From Eunapius fragilis (taxonomy: Eukaryota; Porifera; Demospongiae; Spongillida; Spongillidae), in assembly GCA_963681505.1 (NCBI GenBank), contig OY811971.1:22540462-22604461 (forward strand): a stretch of DNA of 64,000 bases, given 5' to 3'. The notes under the pieces are model-generated. The model worked only from the letters and a program-made list of their open reading frames with translations, did no database searches and was not told where the DNA came from. The translations under genes were made by a program, and so were the position numbers. Shown here piece by piece: positions 1 through 10,570 of the stretch (positions within the stretch are counted from its first letter, which is position 1; each line of letters begins with the position of its first letter).

Positions 1-685
1 GACAATCCAAATGGCAATACCACAAAACTGTACAACACACCCTCCCAAGAAAACCCCAAGTACTTACGATGCTTTTGAGCCACATCAATATATGGTGATA
101 GCCTGACTTCAGATCAAATGAAAACATCCACTCACCAGGGTCAAATAGCATCATCACCAACCGCAAATCCTCATACTTGAACTTCTGCTTCCACAGTGAC
201 CTGTTCACATGTCTCAGATTCACTACCAGCCTCTTTTTTCCAGATTGATTGATTATCGCTGATAGTGGACTGCACACATGAGGTGCCTCCTGTGCTATTA
301 CAATGTGCCCTCCTGCAAGCAAATCTGCTACAGCCCCTTTAACAAAGTCCCTTTCTATCAAAGCAGATTTTTGATTAGGACGGGTATAGGGTTCAGGCTC
401 ACTATAAAAAGGCAATAAGTAACCATTCTCAATTATGTCTAATATCCGAGGAGGAGCCTCTAGCTCCTCCTTCCAAATAGAAAGACAACCCTTTAAGCGC
501 CCACGTACTGAATTCTCATGCACTTTGCATTCCTGCACCTCCCAGCCTCTACTAGACACCCACTCAAACACATCCTGACTCACATTGTCACCTAAGTCTG
601 AATTATTAGTTGACACATTCAACATCTCATCCTCAATCCCCACATGCTCACAATTAGCCAAAGGATACACACTACCTGCCACAGC
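1..685 (-). pseudogene. DIRS/Ngaro-like reverse transcriptase fragment, runs off left edge
   Basis: Reading the minus strand directly after the gag-like ORF gives a continuous frame with ERDFVKGAVADLL, an RLVVNLRHVN segment and FDLKSGYHH, then, one frame over, YLGFSW and VVLPFG. This order (RLV.nLR.vN, FDLKSGYHH.di, yLGFsw, LPFG) is typical of the reverse transcriptase of tyrosine-recombinase retroelements. A single-base frameshift near position 90 breaks the ORF. A TAG at 686-688 separates it from the upstream gag-like frame, and the two are otherwise in the same frame. The catalytic YxDD lies outside the window. The recombinase gene expected downstream cannot be seen, so the family call rests on the RT only. 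Confidence 0.7.
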
Positions 686-1468
686 CTATGGACACTCACG
701 CCTCCAGTGGCCAGTCTCCCCGCACTCGAAACATGTCCCCGAAGGGAACCTTGGAGTCGGCTTTGCCACCTCCATGCTCTTTGATGGGAATATTCGCTGC
801 ATACCGAACACCCCTGGTCGTGGCTTAACTCCAAACACCTCCTTGGCCTTGACATCTTTCATCTTTCTTTTCTTTGCCAACTTCTTTTCTGCCTTCCCCT
901 CGGCTTTCTCCATCCTTCTTTCATCGTCTGAATCATCGGCCAGATCGTCCCCCTCGTACTCTTCTATGACCGCCCAGCCGGCCTCGGACCGATCCGCCAG
1001 CTTTATGACCTTTTGTCTATGCACAAGATGAGCTGTACCTTCTTGTAGCTCCTTCGCGGCCCGATCGAGCAGTGCCTTTGAGCTTGAGGAGGTTGTGTCA
1101 ACTTTCCCAATCGCTGCCGCAGCCGCCGCTACTTTGTCCACCACCTTGTCATTGAACTTAAACTGGAGCTCGTTTCCTTTAATCCTGAATGAATAGCTCT
1201 CCTTCCGCGCATTCCTTTCACTGCGCTCGGCCGCTTCCTCCTGCCCCCGCCGAACGCTCAACAGTTCCTCCTGCATTTTTCTCATCCCTTCCAGGATCAG
1301 GTTAACAGAGGCGGAAGAAGCGGAAGAAGCTGCCTCATCCCTGCTATGTCCAACGTCGATTGCTGCCTCCTCTCCTTCCGTGCCCATACTGAAAAGAAAA
1401 ATGTTTGCTGCACGTGCACAACAGCTTAGAATGACAATTCTACTGCGCATCTTCCCATTTAACCCCAT
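686..1468 (-). CDS. Gag-like protein with C-terminal CCHC zinc knuckle
   Basis: This 260-aa frame has an A/S/E-rich N-terminal half, a charged lysine-rich stretch (around residues 195-220) and a terminal CFECGETGHWRREC zinc knuckle, the RNA-binding motif of retroelement Gag proteins. A second Met at 1387 (MGTEGEE) is an equally good start. The frame ends in TAG two codons after the knuckle; the RT frame then continues in phase. The paralogous copy at 39124-40001 is broken. It is most likely ORF1 of the same YR-type retroelement as the RT fragment. Confidence 0.75.
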   Translation of the reverse strand: MGLNGKMRSRIVILSCCARAANIFLFSMGTEGEEAAIDVGHSRDEAASSASSASVNLILEGMRKMQEELLSVRRGQEEAAERSERNARKESYSFRIKGNELQFKFNDKVVDKVAAAAAAIGKVDTTSSSSKALLDRAAKELQEGTAHLVHRQKVIKLADRSEAGWAVIEEYEGDDLADDSDDERRMEKAEGKAEKKLAKKRKMKDVKAKEVFGVKPRPGVFGMQRIFPSKSMEVAKPTPRFPSGTCFECGETGHWRRECP

Positions 1469-1897
1469 CCAGCACGTGGCCGCATCACGTGCTGTGCAGC
1501 CAATTGCATTACGGAGGGAGCTAAGTTTCTGTCTAATTCGCTTTGCTCAACCGACAGAAACGTGTATTGGTTTCCTAGGTCTACTTCAACCTAGACTGAT
1601 ATACAAATGCAATAAGGTACAAACAATAAAAAAGCTGCCACTTGCCCAGCCTTGCATGTGCAGTGAGCAGACACACAATACAACCGTCTGGCCTTATATA
1701 TTATAGCTTCATGTACATCATCAGGTGAGCGTTGGCTAGGATTGACTTTGGCTTTGACCAAAATGCACTTTACGAGACGCCTTGTCCAAATGCCATTGCG
1801 TAGACAGTTTTACGAAGCCAGACTCGAAGAAATTATAGGCTTCGAGCTGCTTCCATGAAAGCAGCTGCTCCTGGGTATACGTGCCCGGTCGTTTTAT

Positions 1898-2073
1898 GAA
1901 ATAGCCAAAAGTATGCCCATACTAGTACTCTATCCGTGGCCACAACGCAGAAGTTGGAGTCTGTTAGTTTGCTTTTAAGTGACGACCCATACGTGAAATC
2001 TAACAGTCATCGCCTTAGCGACGATATGTCGTTGTGGCCACGGATAGAGTATGGGCATACTATTGGCTATTTC
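1898..2073. mobile_element. Small fold-back MITE (copy in both duplicates)
   Basis: About 45-bp inverted arms begin GAAATAGCC and include CTCTATCCGTGGCCACAACG, separated by about 80 bp of loop. The arms differ by an AGTA insertion (TACTAGTACTC versus TACTC). No coding capacity is present. The same element lies at the equivalent place in the other duplicate, so it predates the duplication. Confidence 0.8.
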
Positions 2074-2109
2074 CAGTGGCTATTTCATCATTTGGTTGGC
2101 AAGCATATG

Positions 2110-2311
2110 ACCCGACTATGAACTCATTAAAATTACGCGACCCGTCTCTAACAAGACTCCCGACGATCGGATCGTTAAGCTTGTTATAGCAATTGAACAA
2201 GAAGTCTAAAATGAGCAGTTTCGTCTTTGTTTTATGTCACAGAACCGCGCGGTTATAAGAACAAAAGGGAACTACCCGCCCTCGTACCCACACTTAAAAT
2301 TTCACCAATAG
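2110..2311 (-). repeat. End module A of dispersed composite family (degenerate)
   Basis: On the minus strand this matches 23905-24150, 31030-31290, 51075-51362 and 56936-57172. Landmarks in order are CTCGTACC, GTTCTTATAACCGCGCGGTT, the CGATCCGATCGT region, GGAGTCTTGTTAGAGACG and TTTTAATGAGTTCATAG. The expected terminal hairpin is not evident here. The palindrome AACCGCGCGGTT is intact. Confidence 0.65.
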
Positions 2312-2349
2312 CTTCAGAATAGGCTCGAAGAGCCGCCAATAGCCGATGT

Positions 2350-2540
2350 TATACAAGTAAATAAAAACTTCCTATATTTAGCACACGAACATAGTTTATG
2401 CTACAAACGGGCTAAAGATAAGACTATGACATTTTTACATACCCTTCATTGTTTCCTTGCTTTTTATACCACCATTGCCTTCAAATCCTATATCCTACCA
2501 ACTTTCTCAATAGAGAAGGTTTTTTATTAACTTGTATGCA
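2350..2540. repeat. End module B (half of fold-back family)
   Basis: It begins ACAAGTAAATAAAAAC and ends with TTTCTCAATAGAGAAGG and TTTATTAACTTGT, the two outer ends of the 290-bp fold-back seen complete at 47814-48104. The inner left arm is deleted relative to 41780-42075. It sits about 40 bp from end module A. Confidence 0.7.
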
Positions 2541-2737
2541 TAATACACCACTTTCTGACACTGACAATACTCTTGCAATGAACTGCGACAACTCTGCTAT
2601 TCTCGGTTCACATTCCTGATGTACGGTTATGCAATGCATGCTAGTAGACTAATAAAGGAAGTGAAGGCTTCATCAAAGGACACTATCCAGCATACATCCA
2701 CTAGCCTCAGGACCATTAAGTCATTAAGCCGAATAGC

Positions 2738-2959
2738 TCATGCTGCATGCCATAGTGGATGAGTTGACCTCACAGCTTGATCTGATTGATAACATAGGAG
2801 GAGTTTGTGGATCTGAATGAAAGCCTCGCCAGGCTGACTGAGGTTTCTGATATCCTTTTCACAATACATCAGTGTGAGCAATGTTCCTATTGTCATATGG
2901 CCCACATGATGCTTGCAGGCACACCATACTAAGTTGGCCATAGTGCTAATGGACTTCAC
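2738..2959 (-). CDS. Unknown 73-aa ORF conserved in both duplicates
   Basis: Minus-strand ORF KSISTMANLVWCACKHH...; the other copy (42274-42495) keeps the frame, with two visible amino-acid differences. It contains several Cys and His residues but matches no motif I recognise. It lacks clear flanking splice sites, so it may be an exon of a decayed gene or a chance ORF. Confidence 0.25.
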   Translation of the reverse strand: MKSISTMANLVWCACKHHVGHMTIGTLLTLMYCEKDIRNLSQPGEAFIQIHKLLLCYQSDQAVRSTHPLWHAA

Positions 2960-3117
2960 AACAGCTTATATGGTGTTTGAATTCAAGCAAAAGAGGGGTT
3001 CTGTGAAAGAGAGATTTCTACTATGGTAAAAAAAGATGCCATGGTGAGGAGCTAGGGTGAACATAAAGCCAGAGACTGGGGAAGAGGCTACGGGCACTGA
3101 AGTGCAAAACTAGCGCT

Positions 3118-3260
3118 ATGCGGAGAATGGACTAGTGGATGATGAGCAGGAATAGGGCAAGGATGAGGAGGAGGGTGAGCAAGGGGAGGAGCATATGGAA
3201 GAGGAGAAGCGTGAAGTAGAGGAGGAGGAGCAAGAAGTGGGCAAGGATGAGAGGGTCTGA
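3118..3260. repeat. Purine-rich (GAGGA) low-complexity tract
   Basis: A run of GAGGAG/GAAGAG-type repeats on the plus strand; the same tract lies at 42670-42800. It generates open frames on both strands, including a leucine-rich one that imitates membrane segments. I see no gene here. Confidence 0.7.
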
Positions 3261-3427
3261 AAGAGGAGAGCGAGCAAAGCAATCACGGATCTGGCACATC
3301 TCCCTCCCACACCCTCCTTCTCGTAAAGTTGTTTTCCCCATTCTAGTCCCCCTGCTTAGAAAAAGATCACAAACAATTCCAATACCAGAAAAATTACCTT
3401 TGAGCTGGGAGAGAAGGTCAAACACTC

Positions 3428-3689
3428 CAAAAATGACATTCCCTGTGCAGAAAGAGGTTGGGTCTGTGTCCCATTGGTCGTGGAGGTATTTGGTGGTTGG
3501 GGAAATGAGGCACAAGAAGCTCTCTCAAGGGTTGCTAAAAAGCAATCCATCAAAACAAGTTGTTTCTGGCCTGACGTGTTAGCCTCAATGTACTGCCGCC
3601 TGGGCATTACACTAATGTACCAGAATGCTAGGGCTTTACTTGGAAGAAGATCCACAAGTGAAGTCGATAATTGTTTAGTGTTTAGCTGA
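3428..3689 (+). pseudogene. C-terminal fragment of RLE-type LINE polyprotein
   Basis: The plus frame reads ERGWVCVPLVVEVFGGWG, then NEAQEALSRVAKKQ, and ends with ITLMYQNARALLGRR. This parallels the C-terminus of the element at 11583-17251 (GWVCIPIAVETYGCWG, then MTLVRANVRALLSRA). It is a distinct, more diverged family member. No RT remains upstream. The equivalent at 42960-43200 has acquired stop codons. Confidence 0.75.
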
Positions 3690-4004
3690 GTGTAGATCAG
3701 TTTTTAGTTCTATGCCATGCGTATATCTGAGTAGTGTAAATATCATGTATACTTCGTGTATTCTCTTGTATAAAAATAATGCTATTTTATAGTATTATTT
3801 GATGACTCACCTTTGTGCTATTATTTCTGATAAATCTGTTGAAAGGCCAATTCAACTGAATCTAGTCTCAGTAGATAATCATTGATATAAAATACAACTT
3901 GATATGACAAACAAAATTAACTACATATGATGAAAGTCATTCCATGTAGGTCTTCACATTGCAGTACATTTACCACCACCACTACTAGTACTACTTCCCC
4001 TAAT

Positions 4005-4090
4005 TGCTGCTGGTTGTTCTTCCTGAATATGGTCAACGGCTGGTTGTTCTTCCTGAATATGGCCAACTGCTGGTTGTTCTTCCTCAACAT
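4005..4090. repeat. 30-bp minisatellite, about 3 units
   Basis: Unit GCCAACTGCTGGTTGTTCTT plus CCTGAATATG. The unit is a multiple of three and is open on both strands (10-aa periodicity). The paralogous site carries about eight units. Confidence 0.85.
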
Positions 4091-4209
4091 ACTGTAGGGA
4101 AATAAACTGTCTGAATGACTGTCATGGTACCACTGTTCCTGCCTATTCTGGCTCCATTCACTCCTCCCACCATCCCAAAACATACAATCTAAAATGCACT
4201 GGAGCATAA

Positions 4210-5138
4210 GGGATCTTAGAGTGATCGTAGCTGAGCATGATACTGTTATAAAGCCAGTTTAACTGATTGCTAATGTAATTAATCATTAAAAAGTACATCA
4301 AGACCCTTCAGATAACATGTTCATCCTTTCATTGTTTTGGCTAGCTCATGTAACATCTGTTCAAAAATATATATGGGTATTTGTACACCAGCCTCTAGAA
4401 TCATGGGCAGAGAGGCTACGTCATTTTGTAGCCCCTCCAATAGAGCAAGCAATGCCACATTCCCCCATTTATCTATACGGAAACATGTGTTGAATTTATG
4501 CAGTGTAGAGATGTAGACAATGGCAACAATTAATCACTACTATCGTGTTTTATGTCCAACAGCATGTCATGCACTGAGCTTCTAAGGCACTATTATGTAA
4601 AAGTGTAACATCTGTGATTGCGTTTGAACTGAATTCAAACCTTAACCTCCAAAAAAAAAAAAGGATTGAGCATTGTAATAGCAGGACTTCTACAGAGGGT
4701 TATATCTTCGCACATTACTTCAAAATCTGGTATACATATTCTCATCATTAATGTTTAGTCTACAACATTTACACTGCAACAATAGCTAATGCAACCAGAA
4801 TAATATTCTGGATCTTATCCACTTATATATGATAGCGATGAAGGCTTGGATATGAAGCTCATAGGAAACATCCTTTTAAGGCAGAGTGGAAAAAGTTGTA
4901 TCTATGCAACCAATGCTTGTCCTATAAGAGAAGGAACAAGTGGGACATTGCAAATGGCATCAAGAAAGTATCCCATTGTCTGTGCCTTGCACAATGCATA
5001 CAGGTAAGCTTCGTAATAAGCATGGTAAAATGAATGAGATAAACGTACTTTCAATATCAATGCTCTGGTCACACTTTCAAATATCTGTACAGAAAATTGG
5101 TTTGTTGAGAAAACTAAGCTGAGATGTATACAACGTAC
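4210..5138. other. No recognisable gene; intronic or intergenic
   Basis: AT-rich sequence, duplicated at about 43870-44813. It would be intron or 3' sequence of the minus-strand Rab-like gene. I see no conserved domain or repeat in it. Confidence 0.4.
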
Positions 5139-5344
5139 CTCTTCAATAGTTTTTATATTGTCCGATTTGGTATTGACTTCTCTGAAGAGAATTCCAAGAC
5201 TTGAGGCCAACTGCTGTCCTCTTTCTGTGCTTACAACACTTCTACCCTTGTCAATCCCAACCAAGAATGTAACCGCTGAATCTGTTTTATCACCGACCTT
5301 AAGGGCACGTAGTATGAAGCAGTTAGTGCCATGGCTCAAAGTAC
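5139..5344 (-). CDS. Rab-like small GTPase, exon for the G4/G5 half (copy 1)
   Basis: The exon is bounded by an acceptor (TTGCAAACAG) and a donor (GAG|GTACGT). It encodes VTFLVGIDKG, VVSTERGQQLASSLGILF, then REVNTKSDNIKTIEE. This parallels the Rab stretch LVGNK.D ... VS.E.g..LA..lg..F.E.SAK. The NKxD (G4) motif is not intact (GIDKG), and G5 reads EVNTK rather than ETSAK, so nucleotide binding is doubtful. The first exon lies at 10571-10706 and the switch-region exon was not found. The copy at 44814-45022 differs by a whole-codon indel. Confidence 0.6.
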
Positions 5345-5519
5345 CTGTTTGCAACACTGAATCCATTCGAGAATAACGTTATCAAATGATTCTTGATTTG
5401 ATTTATCATAAAAAATTATAACCCCCTAGAAAAATAAGGTCATAAAAAGTCACCCTTAATGAGTACTATCAATCAATCACCCACATACTTTAGCGGTCGT
5501 CATATTACACTGTGCAAAA

Positions 5520-5660
5520 AATAGGATATACGCTATTGTATATTTTGCGTATATTTCGAGTATACGCATGAATATACGCGTGCGTATACGCGAAGTATCC
5601 CACTGGTATATTTTGCGTATAGAACCAATTTCGCACTGCGTATATTTCGAGTATCCTCAA
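5520..5660. promoter_or_regulatory. Subterminal repeat array, left end of CACTA-like element
   Basis: Multiple short TATACGC, GCGTATA and TATTTCGAGTAT words occur in direct and inverted orientation. They are mirrored by 9440-9610 at the right end. They are presumed transposase-binding sites by analogy with CACTA elements; that role is inference. Confidence 0.6.
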
Positions 5661-6299
5661 ATGTATCACGTGCGCTTATGGAGGATTCTCTAATTAATGT
5701 CTCCGGATACTACACTGTACCTACGTTGACCGTATACTGTATTGGGTACGCCACCCGATTATGTTCGTTGTATACTGGCTTGATTAGTATTAAAATTATT
5801 ATCAATAATAAATAAAGCAATACAATCAATAGACAACGTTCAAACTCTCCAGCCATCAAGAAAGGAGATACTCCAGTAGTGGCCCTCCAACCCGCCGTTG
5901 CCACGAGTTGCTCAGAAATCCATTGCAACCTCTTCTAACGAAACGCGCGGCAGTAGTTGATCGTAGGCTTCAAACTGCTTCCCTGTACTGTCACCATAGT
6001 CCATATAGCTACAGCAAAATAGAGCATCCATACGATACATATGCAAACAGAGGCCTACACTGACGGCGGGATTGCTTGACAAGCTCAGCTGAATCTGAGC
6101 TTTCCTTGTCTAGCTGCAGGGAATTAAAACAAACGAAGCCTTTACCTTATACTCCAAAGCAATCCGCTACTTCTCTATCTCCGCTCTTCGTATAATTTGT
6201 ATTCAATTCAATTCTGACAACAGACACTGATAAACAGCAAGTGTGAATGAAAACGCAATCGCTTACCCGCTCTGCCTTTGCTAGTTTTTATGACGTCTC

Positions 6300-6602
6300 T
6301 AAACTTGACTCGAGAAAAAAAAGGTGATGATTACTTACCACCGGTTGAGGTACTATCCACGTGTTACGGGAAATCATAATGGTGAGAGAATGAGATACCT
6401 GATCGCGACACAATGCAGTTACGTTCTCAAGATTCGAAACGGTCTTAGAGATTGAAGCCAACCACGCGCGTTCAGCAAATGGGGCATTGTACAATCTGTC
6501 GGATGAAGAACCGCCAATTAGCCAATGCATTTTGCAACTAACCAACACCAACAGTTTCTCATCTCGACGAATAGAACGTTGAACGGTAATTTTTCCGTGC
6601 AA
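6300..6602 (-). CDS. Possible captured exon inside the CACTA-like element
   Basis: An open minus-strand frame contains MHWLIGGSSSDRLYNAPF and ends at a strong donor (CCGGTG|GTAAGT near 6340). No family is recognised. It lies wholly inside the element, so if it is real it is more likely captured host sequence or an element gene than a Rab-like exon. The acceptor and start are unresolved. Confidence 0.25.
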
Positions 6603-6727
6603 GCCACGTTGTGCTTGGCTCCAATTGAAATTACTAACTCAATTTTGTATTAATAAATGGGTGCTGCGTATAAATGGAGCATTATGGATATCCAGTAAGA
6701 GTGAAATAGAAAGAGAGGGGTTGGAAA

Positions 6728-6763
6728 GAGAGATAGGGGGGGGGGGGGGGGGGGGGGGGGGAA
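6728..6763 (+). repeat. Poly-G tract
   Basis: An uninterrupted G run of about 25-30 nt in a purine-rich setting. It may form G-quadruplexes and is a likely site of assembly length error. Confidence 0.85.
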
Positions 6764-6871
6764 GAGGAAGATATGGTCACATCACAGGAAGTGACCGAAA
6801 ATCTATGATGCCACACAACTGATGTCATATTCTAATTACACACACACCAATTAAGTTTGTGTACCTGAGAC

Positions 6872-8818
6872 AGCATGAAAAGCTTAAGCACATACTGTCC
6901 TCAAGGTCTGGTGGTGATTACGAGCAAATGTGTACATTAAAAGGTACAACTCACCTTTCAAGTACCACGCCCACCAAAGTCACGTGACTCCAATGACCCC
7001 ATCAAGGTTGAAAGGTCTCAAAGCATGAAAAGCTTTAGGGACATACTGTCCTCAACGTCTGGTGGTGATTACGTGCCAGTGTGCAATACATTCAATGGTA
7101 CAACTCACCTTTCAAGTGCCACGCCCACCAAAGTCACGTGACTCCAATGACCCCATCAAGGTTGAAAGGTCTCAAAGCATGAAAAGCTTTAGGGACATAC
7201 TGTCCTCAACGTCTGGTGGTGATTACGTGCCAGTGTGCAATACATTCAATGGTACAACTCACCTTTCAAGTGCCACGCCCACCAAAGTCACGTGACTCCA
7301 ATGACCCCATCAAGGTTGAAAGGTCTCAAAGCATGAAAAGCTTTAGGGACATACTGTCCTCAACGTCTGGTGGTGATTACGTGCCAGTGTGCAATACATT
7401 CAATGGTACAACTCACCTTTCAAGTATCACGCCCACCAAAGTCACGTGACTCCAATGACCCCATCAAGGTTGAAAGGTCTCAAAGCATGAAAAGCTTTTG
7501 GGACATACTGTCCTCAACGTCTGGTGGTGATTACGTGCCAGTGTGCAATACATTAAATGGTGCAACTCACCTTTCAAGTGCCACGCCCACCAAAGTCACG
7601 TGACTCCAATGACCCCATCAAGGTTGAAAGGTCTCAAAGCATGAAAAGCTTTAGGGACATACTGTCCTCAACGTCTGGTGGTGATTACGTTCAAGTGTGC
7701 AATACATTAAATGGTGCAACTCACCTTTCAAGTGCCACGCCCACCAAAGTCACGTGACTCCAATGACCCCATCAAGGTTGAAAGGTCTCAAAGCATGAAA
7801 AGCTTTAGGGACATACTGTCCTCAACGTCTGGTGGTGATTACGTGCCAGTGTGCAATACATTCAATGGTACAACTCACCTTTCAAGTATCACGCCCACCA
7901 AAGTCACGTGACTCCAATGACCCCATCAAGGTTGAAAGGTCTCAAAGCATGAAAAGCTTTTGGGACATACTGTCCTCAACGTCTGGTGGTGATTACGTGC
8001 CAGTGTGCAATACATTAAATGGTGCAACTCACCTTTCAAGTGCCACGCCCACCAAAGTCACGTGACTCCAATGACCCCATCAAGGTTGAAAGGTCTCAAA
8101 GCATGAAAAGCTTTAGGGACATACTGTCCTCAACGTCTGGTGGTGATTACGTTCAAGTGTGCAATACATTAAATGGTGCAACTCACCTTTCAAGTGCCAC
8201 GCCCACCAAAGTCACGTGACTCCAATGACCCCATCAAGGTTGAAAGGTCTCAAAGCATGAAAAGCTTTAGGGACATACTGTCCTCAACGTCTGGTGGTGA
8301 TTACGTTCAAGTGTGCAATATATTAAATGGTACAACTCACCTTTCAAGTGCCACGCCCACCAAAGTCACGTGACTCCAATGACCCCATCAAGGTTGAAAG
8401 GTCTCAAAGCATGAAAAGCTTTAGGGACATACTGTCCTCAACGTCTGGTGGTGATTACGTGCCAGTGTGCAATACATTAAATGGTGCAACTCACCTTTCA
8501 AGTGCCACGCCCACCAAAGTCACGTGACTCCAATGACCCCATCAAGGTTGAAAGGTCTCAAAGCATGAAAAGCTTTAGGGACATACTGTCCTCAACGTCT
8601 GGTGGTGATTACGTGCCAGTGTGCAATACATTCAATGGTACAACTCACCTTTCAAGTGCCACGCCCACCAAAGTCACGTGACTCCAATGACCCCATCAAG
8701 GTTGAAAGGTTCCAAAGCATGAAAAGCTTTTGGGACATACTGTCCTCAACGTCTGGTGGTGATTACGTGCCAGTGTGCAATACATTCAATGGTACAACTC
8801 ACCTTTCAAGTGCCAAGA
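6872..8818 (+). repeat. 154-bp satellite array, about 12.7 units
   Basis: Units begin AGCATGAAAAGCTTT at 6872, 7022, 7176, 7330, 7484, 7638, 7792, 7946, 8100, 8254, 8408, 8562 and 8716. The first unit is diverged (150 bp) and the last is cut at about 8818. Each complete unit includes the perfect palindrome AGTCACGTGACT. The period is not divisible by 3 and each unit carries the same stop, so the short ORFs it produces are not genes. Units 4-6 and 7-9 carry the same series of variants, giving a 462-bp higher-order repeat. Confidence 0.95.
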
Positions 8819-9440
8819 CCACAAGGTGTCACTGCTATTTCACTGCTATTTCAGTGGTGATCATACTGTTGGCCTATTTGTCAGGAACCATATCAGCTAA
8901 CCTCTGCAACTCTAGGTCCTCACTGGGGATCGTGACCATACTCCTGCTCCCTCACACTTTAAAACAATGGCTGATATAAATGATGAGCTGCAAATATATG
9001 GTTGCATGGGCGGCCAATTCACCACCCTGCTGGGCTACCTGGTTACAAAGATTGACCCCGGTCAAACATGGCCTCCCATGCTTCCTACCATCCGGTAGAC
9101 ACATTGACCCATTGGTATACAGCATACAATTACGCATTCGTTAACTTACCTAGTGTTGCCAAAAGTACCCACTGGTCAATATCGCACAGCATAACACACG
9201 TGACGCGCGCATGCGATAACACATAACCCTGGCATACACCCCCCCATTCCTGTCCTTCTCACTTATCTTAACCACTTGTTAAGCCATGCCATGCATCATT
9301 AATATCTTAGATACGTACCGACGCTTATAGTTCATGTGGTAAACGTCCATAATGCTCTACGTTCGAATTCACATAGGAGGCTTCAAATTATTCATATCAA
9401 AGTTATACATGTAAGTTATTTAGATTTGAATGCGTTGCAT
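8819..9440. other. Interior of CACTA-like element, no gene seen
   Basis: Unique, AT-rich sequence between the satellite and the right subterminal array. I see no domain or splice pattern. Confidence 0.4.
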
Positions 9441-10004
9441 AATTCATTGCGGTGTGCGTATTCGTGATATTTCGAGAATACGCACAATGAATAATTGTCA
9501 CCTAGGGATTCTTGAAATATACCAGGTGGATATTCGAAATATACACTACCCTTGGTATATTGATGGTATACGCGAAATATACGCAAAAATATACGCTAGC
9601 GTATACTAGGTTTTTTGCACAGTGTTAGTGTAAGATCGTACGATTTGTCTCCATCTCTTCATGCCAGGGGTATCACTGTATGTGGCGAATGAAATCTTTC
9701 ATCCACATGGCCTGTAATGATTTAATAAAGATTCACATTATATGAAGTTTTATTATCTTCTCCTGCAGCTCTATCCTCTTACGTTCATAGACGATAGCTG
9801 GATAAAAATAAAACAGTATATTTGTTATTATCAGTGCACATTCAAATCTTCCAAGACGACTTTCTGAAGGCGCCTCCACTCAGTCCGTTTCGAACCGCGC
9901 GCAATAGATACGGTTCAATCCGTTTCATATATGGAACGAGTCGCGGTTTGGGCTACGGCTTTATAAAATTATTAAGTTAAGATGTCTGCGAAATTGAAGA
10001 GATC

Positions 10005-10302
10005 CAGTAGCGGATCCTGTAGGGAGGGGGGGGGGGGGGGGGGGGGGGGGGAAGCACAACGGGCCCGTGCAGGTGCCCCCCTCCCGTTAGTTAGCAATTC
10101 ACAAATGCGAGGATACAGGGGGCCCTTTAGTTAGCAATTAAATGATTGTAAACAAATGCGGGAGGGGGGGCTTTAGACTGAACAATCCAAATAACAGTGC
10201 AGGCCACATGTATTACGCTCACCACTACTCTGCCCCACCTATAGCCACCCCTTCCCTTGTGCCCCCCCCCCCCCCCCCACCCAAATCCTGGATCCGCCAC
10301 TG
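10005..10302. mobile_element. hAT-like MITE with G-run (copy 1)
   Basis: It is bounded by CAGTAGCGGATCCTG and, inverted, CAGTGGCGGATCCAGGAT, a terminal motif typical of hAT elements. Long G and C homopolymers sit just inside the ends. An 8-bp TSD is not obvious. The homologous element (45558-46103) is at the same place in the other duplicate, so it predates the duplication. It lies in the putative intron of the Rab-like gene. Confidence 0.7.
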
Positions 10303-10570
10303 ATATCCGTACACTGGTGTGGGTGTATGGAGGGGCGGCTGACGTCAAACTCCAAAGTAAATGTGGGAGCAGTACAGGGCAAAGTATATTTTTAAACCAT
10401 GTCCAGAAATACATTACTCCCGCCCATTATGGTCCATTCGGTGCAAACCAGCAAAGCAGTACAGCCAAAACCATACCCCTTAGTACAGCATTCCCATAAC
10501 GTTATATTGGCACCCGCCCCCTGCATAGAATCTGTCACCATCCCACATTCAATGTTATAATGCCACTTAC

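Larger units (their letters stand above)
5508..9624. mobile_element. CACTA-like non-autonomous DNA transposon, 4,117 bp
   Basis: The termini are inverted repeats CACTGTGCAAAAAA, extending imperfectly for another 20 bp, flanked by a direct TTA (5505-5507 and 9625-9627). A CACTG terminus with a 3-bp TSD is characteristic of the CACTA/EnSpm superfamily. Subterminal regions contain many GCGTATAT/CGAAATATAC words in both orientations (5520-5660 and 9440-9610), as expected of transposase-binding arrays. The interior is dominated by a 154-bp satellite. No transposase is recognised. The other duplicate lacks this element at the corresponding place. Confidence 0.85.

Noticed and set aside
3088..3515. 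Leucine-rich minus-strand ORF resembling a membrane protein
   Set aside because: It arises from a GAGGAG purine tract; the paralogous copy does not keep the composition in frame.
7062..8979. Series of 66-125-aa ORFs with shared sequence (possible repeat protein or CRISPR-like array)
   Set aside because: Each is ended by the same stop in every 154-bp unit and the period breaks frame. Units are contiguous without unique spacers, so neither a repeat protein nor a CRISPR array.
10257..10499. Plus and minus ORFs around the hAT-like MITE, including a Gly-rich one
   Set aside because: They run through G/C homopolymers and MITE termini.
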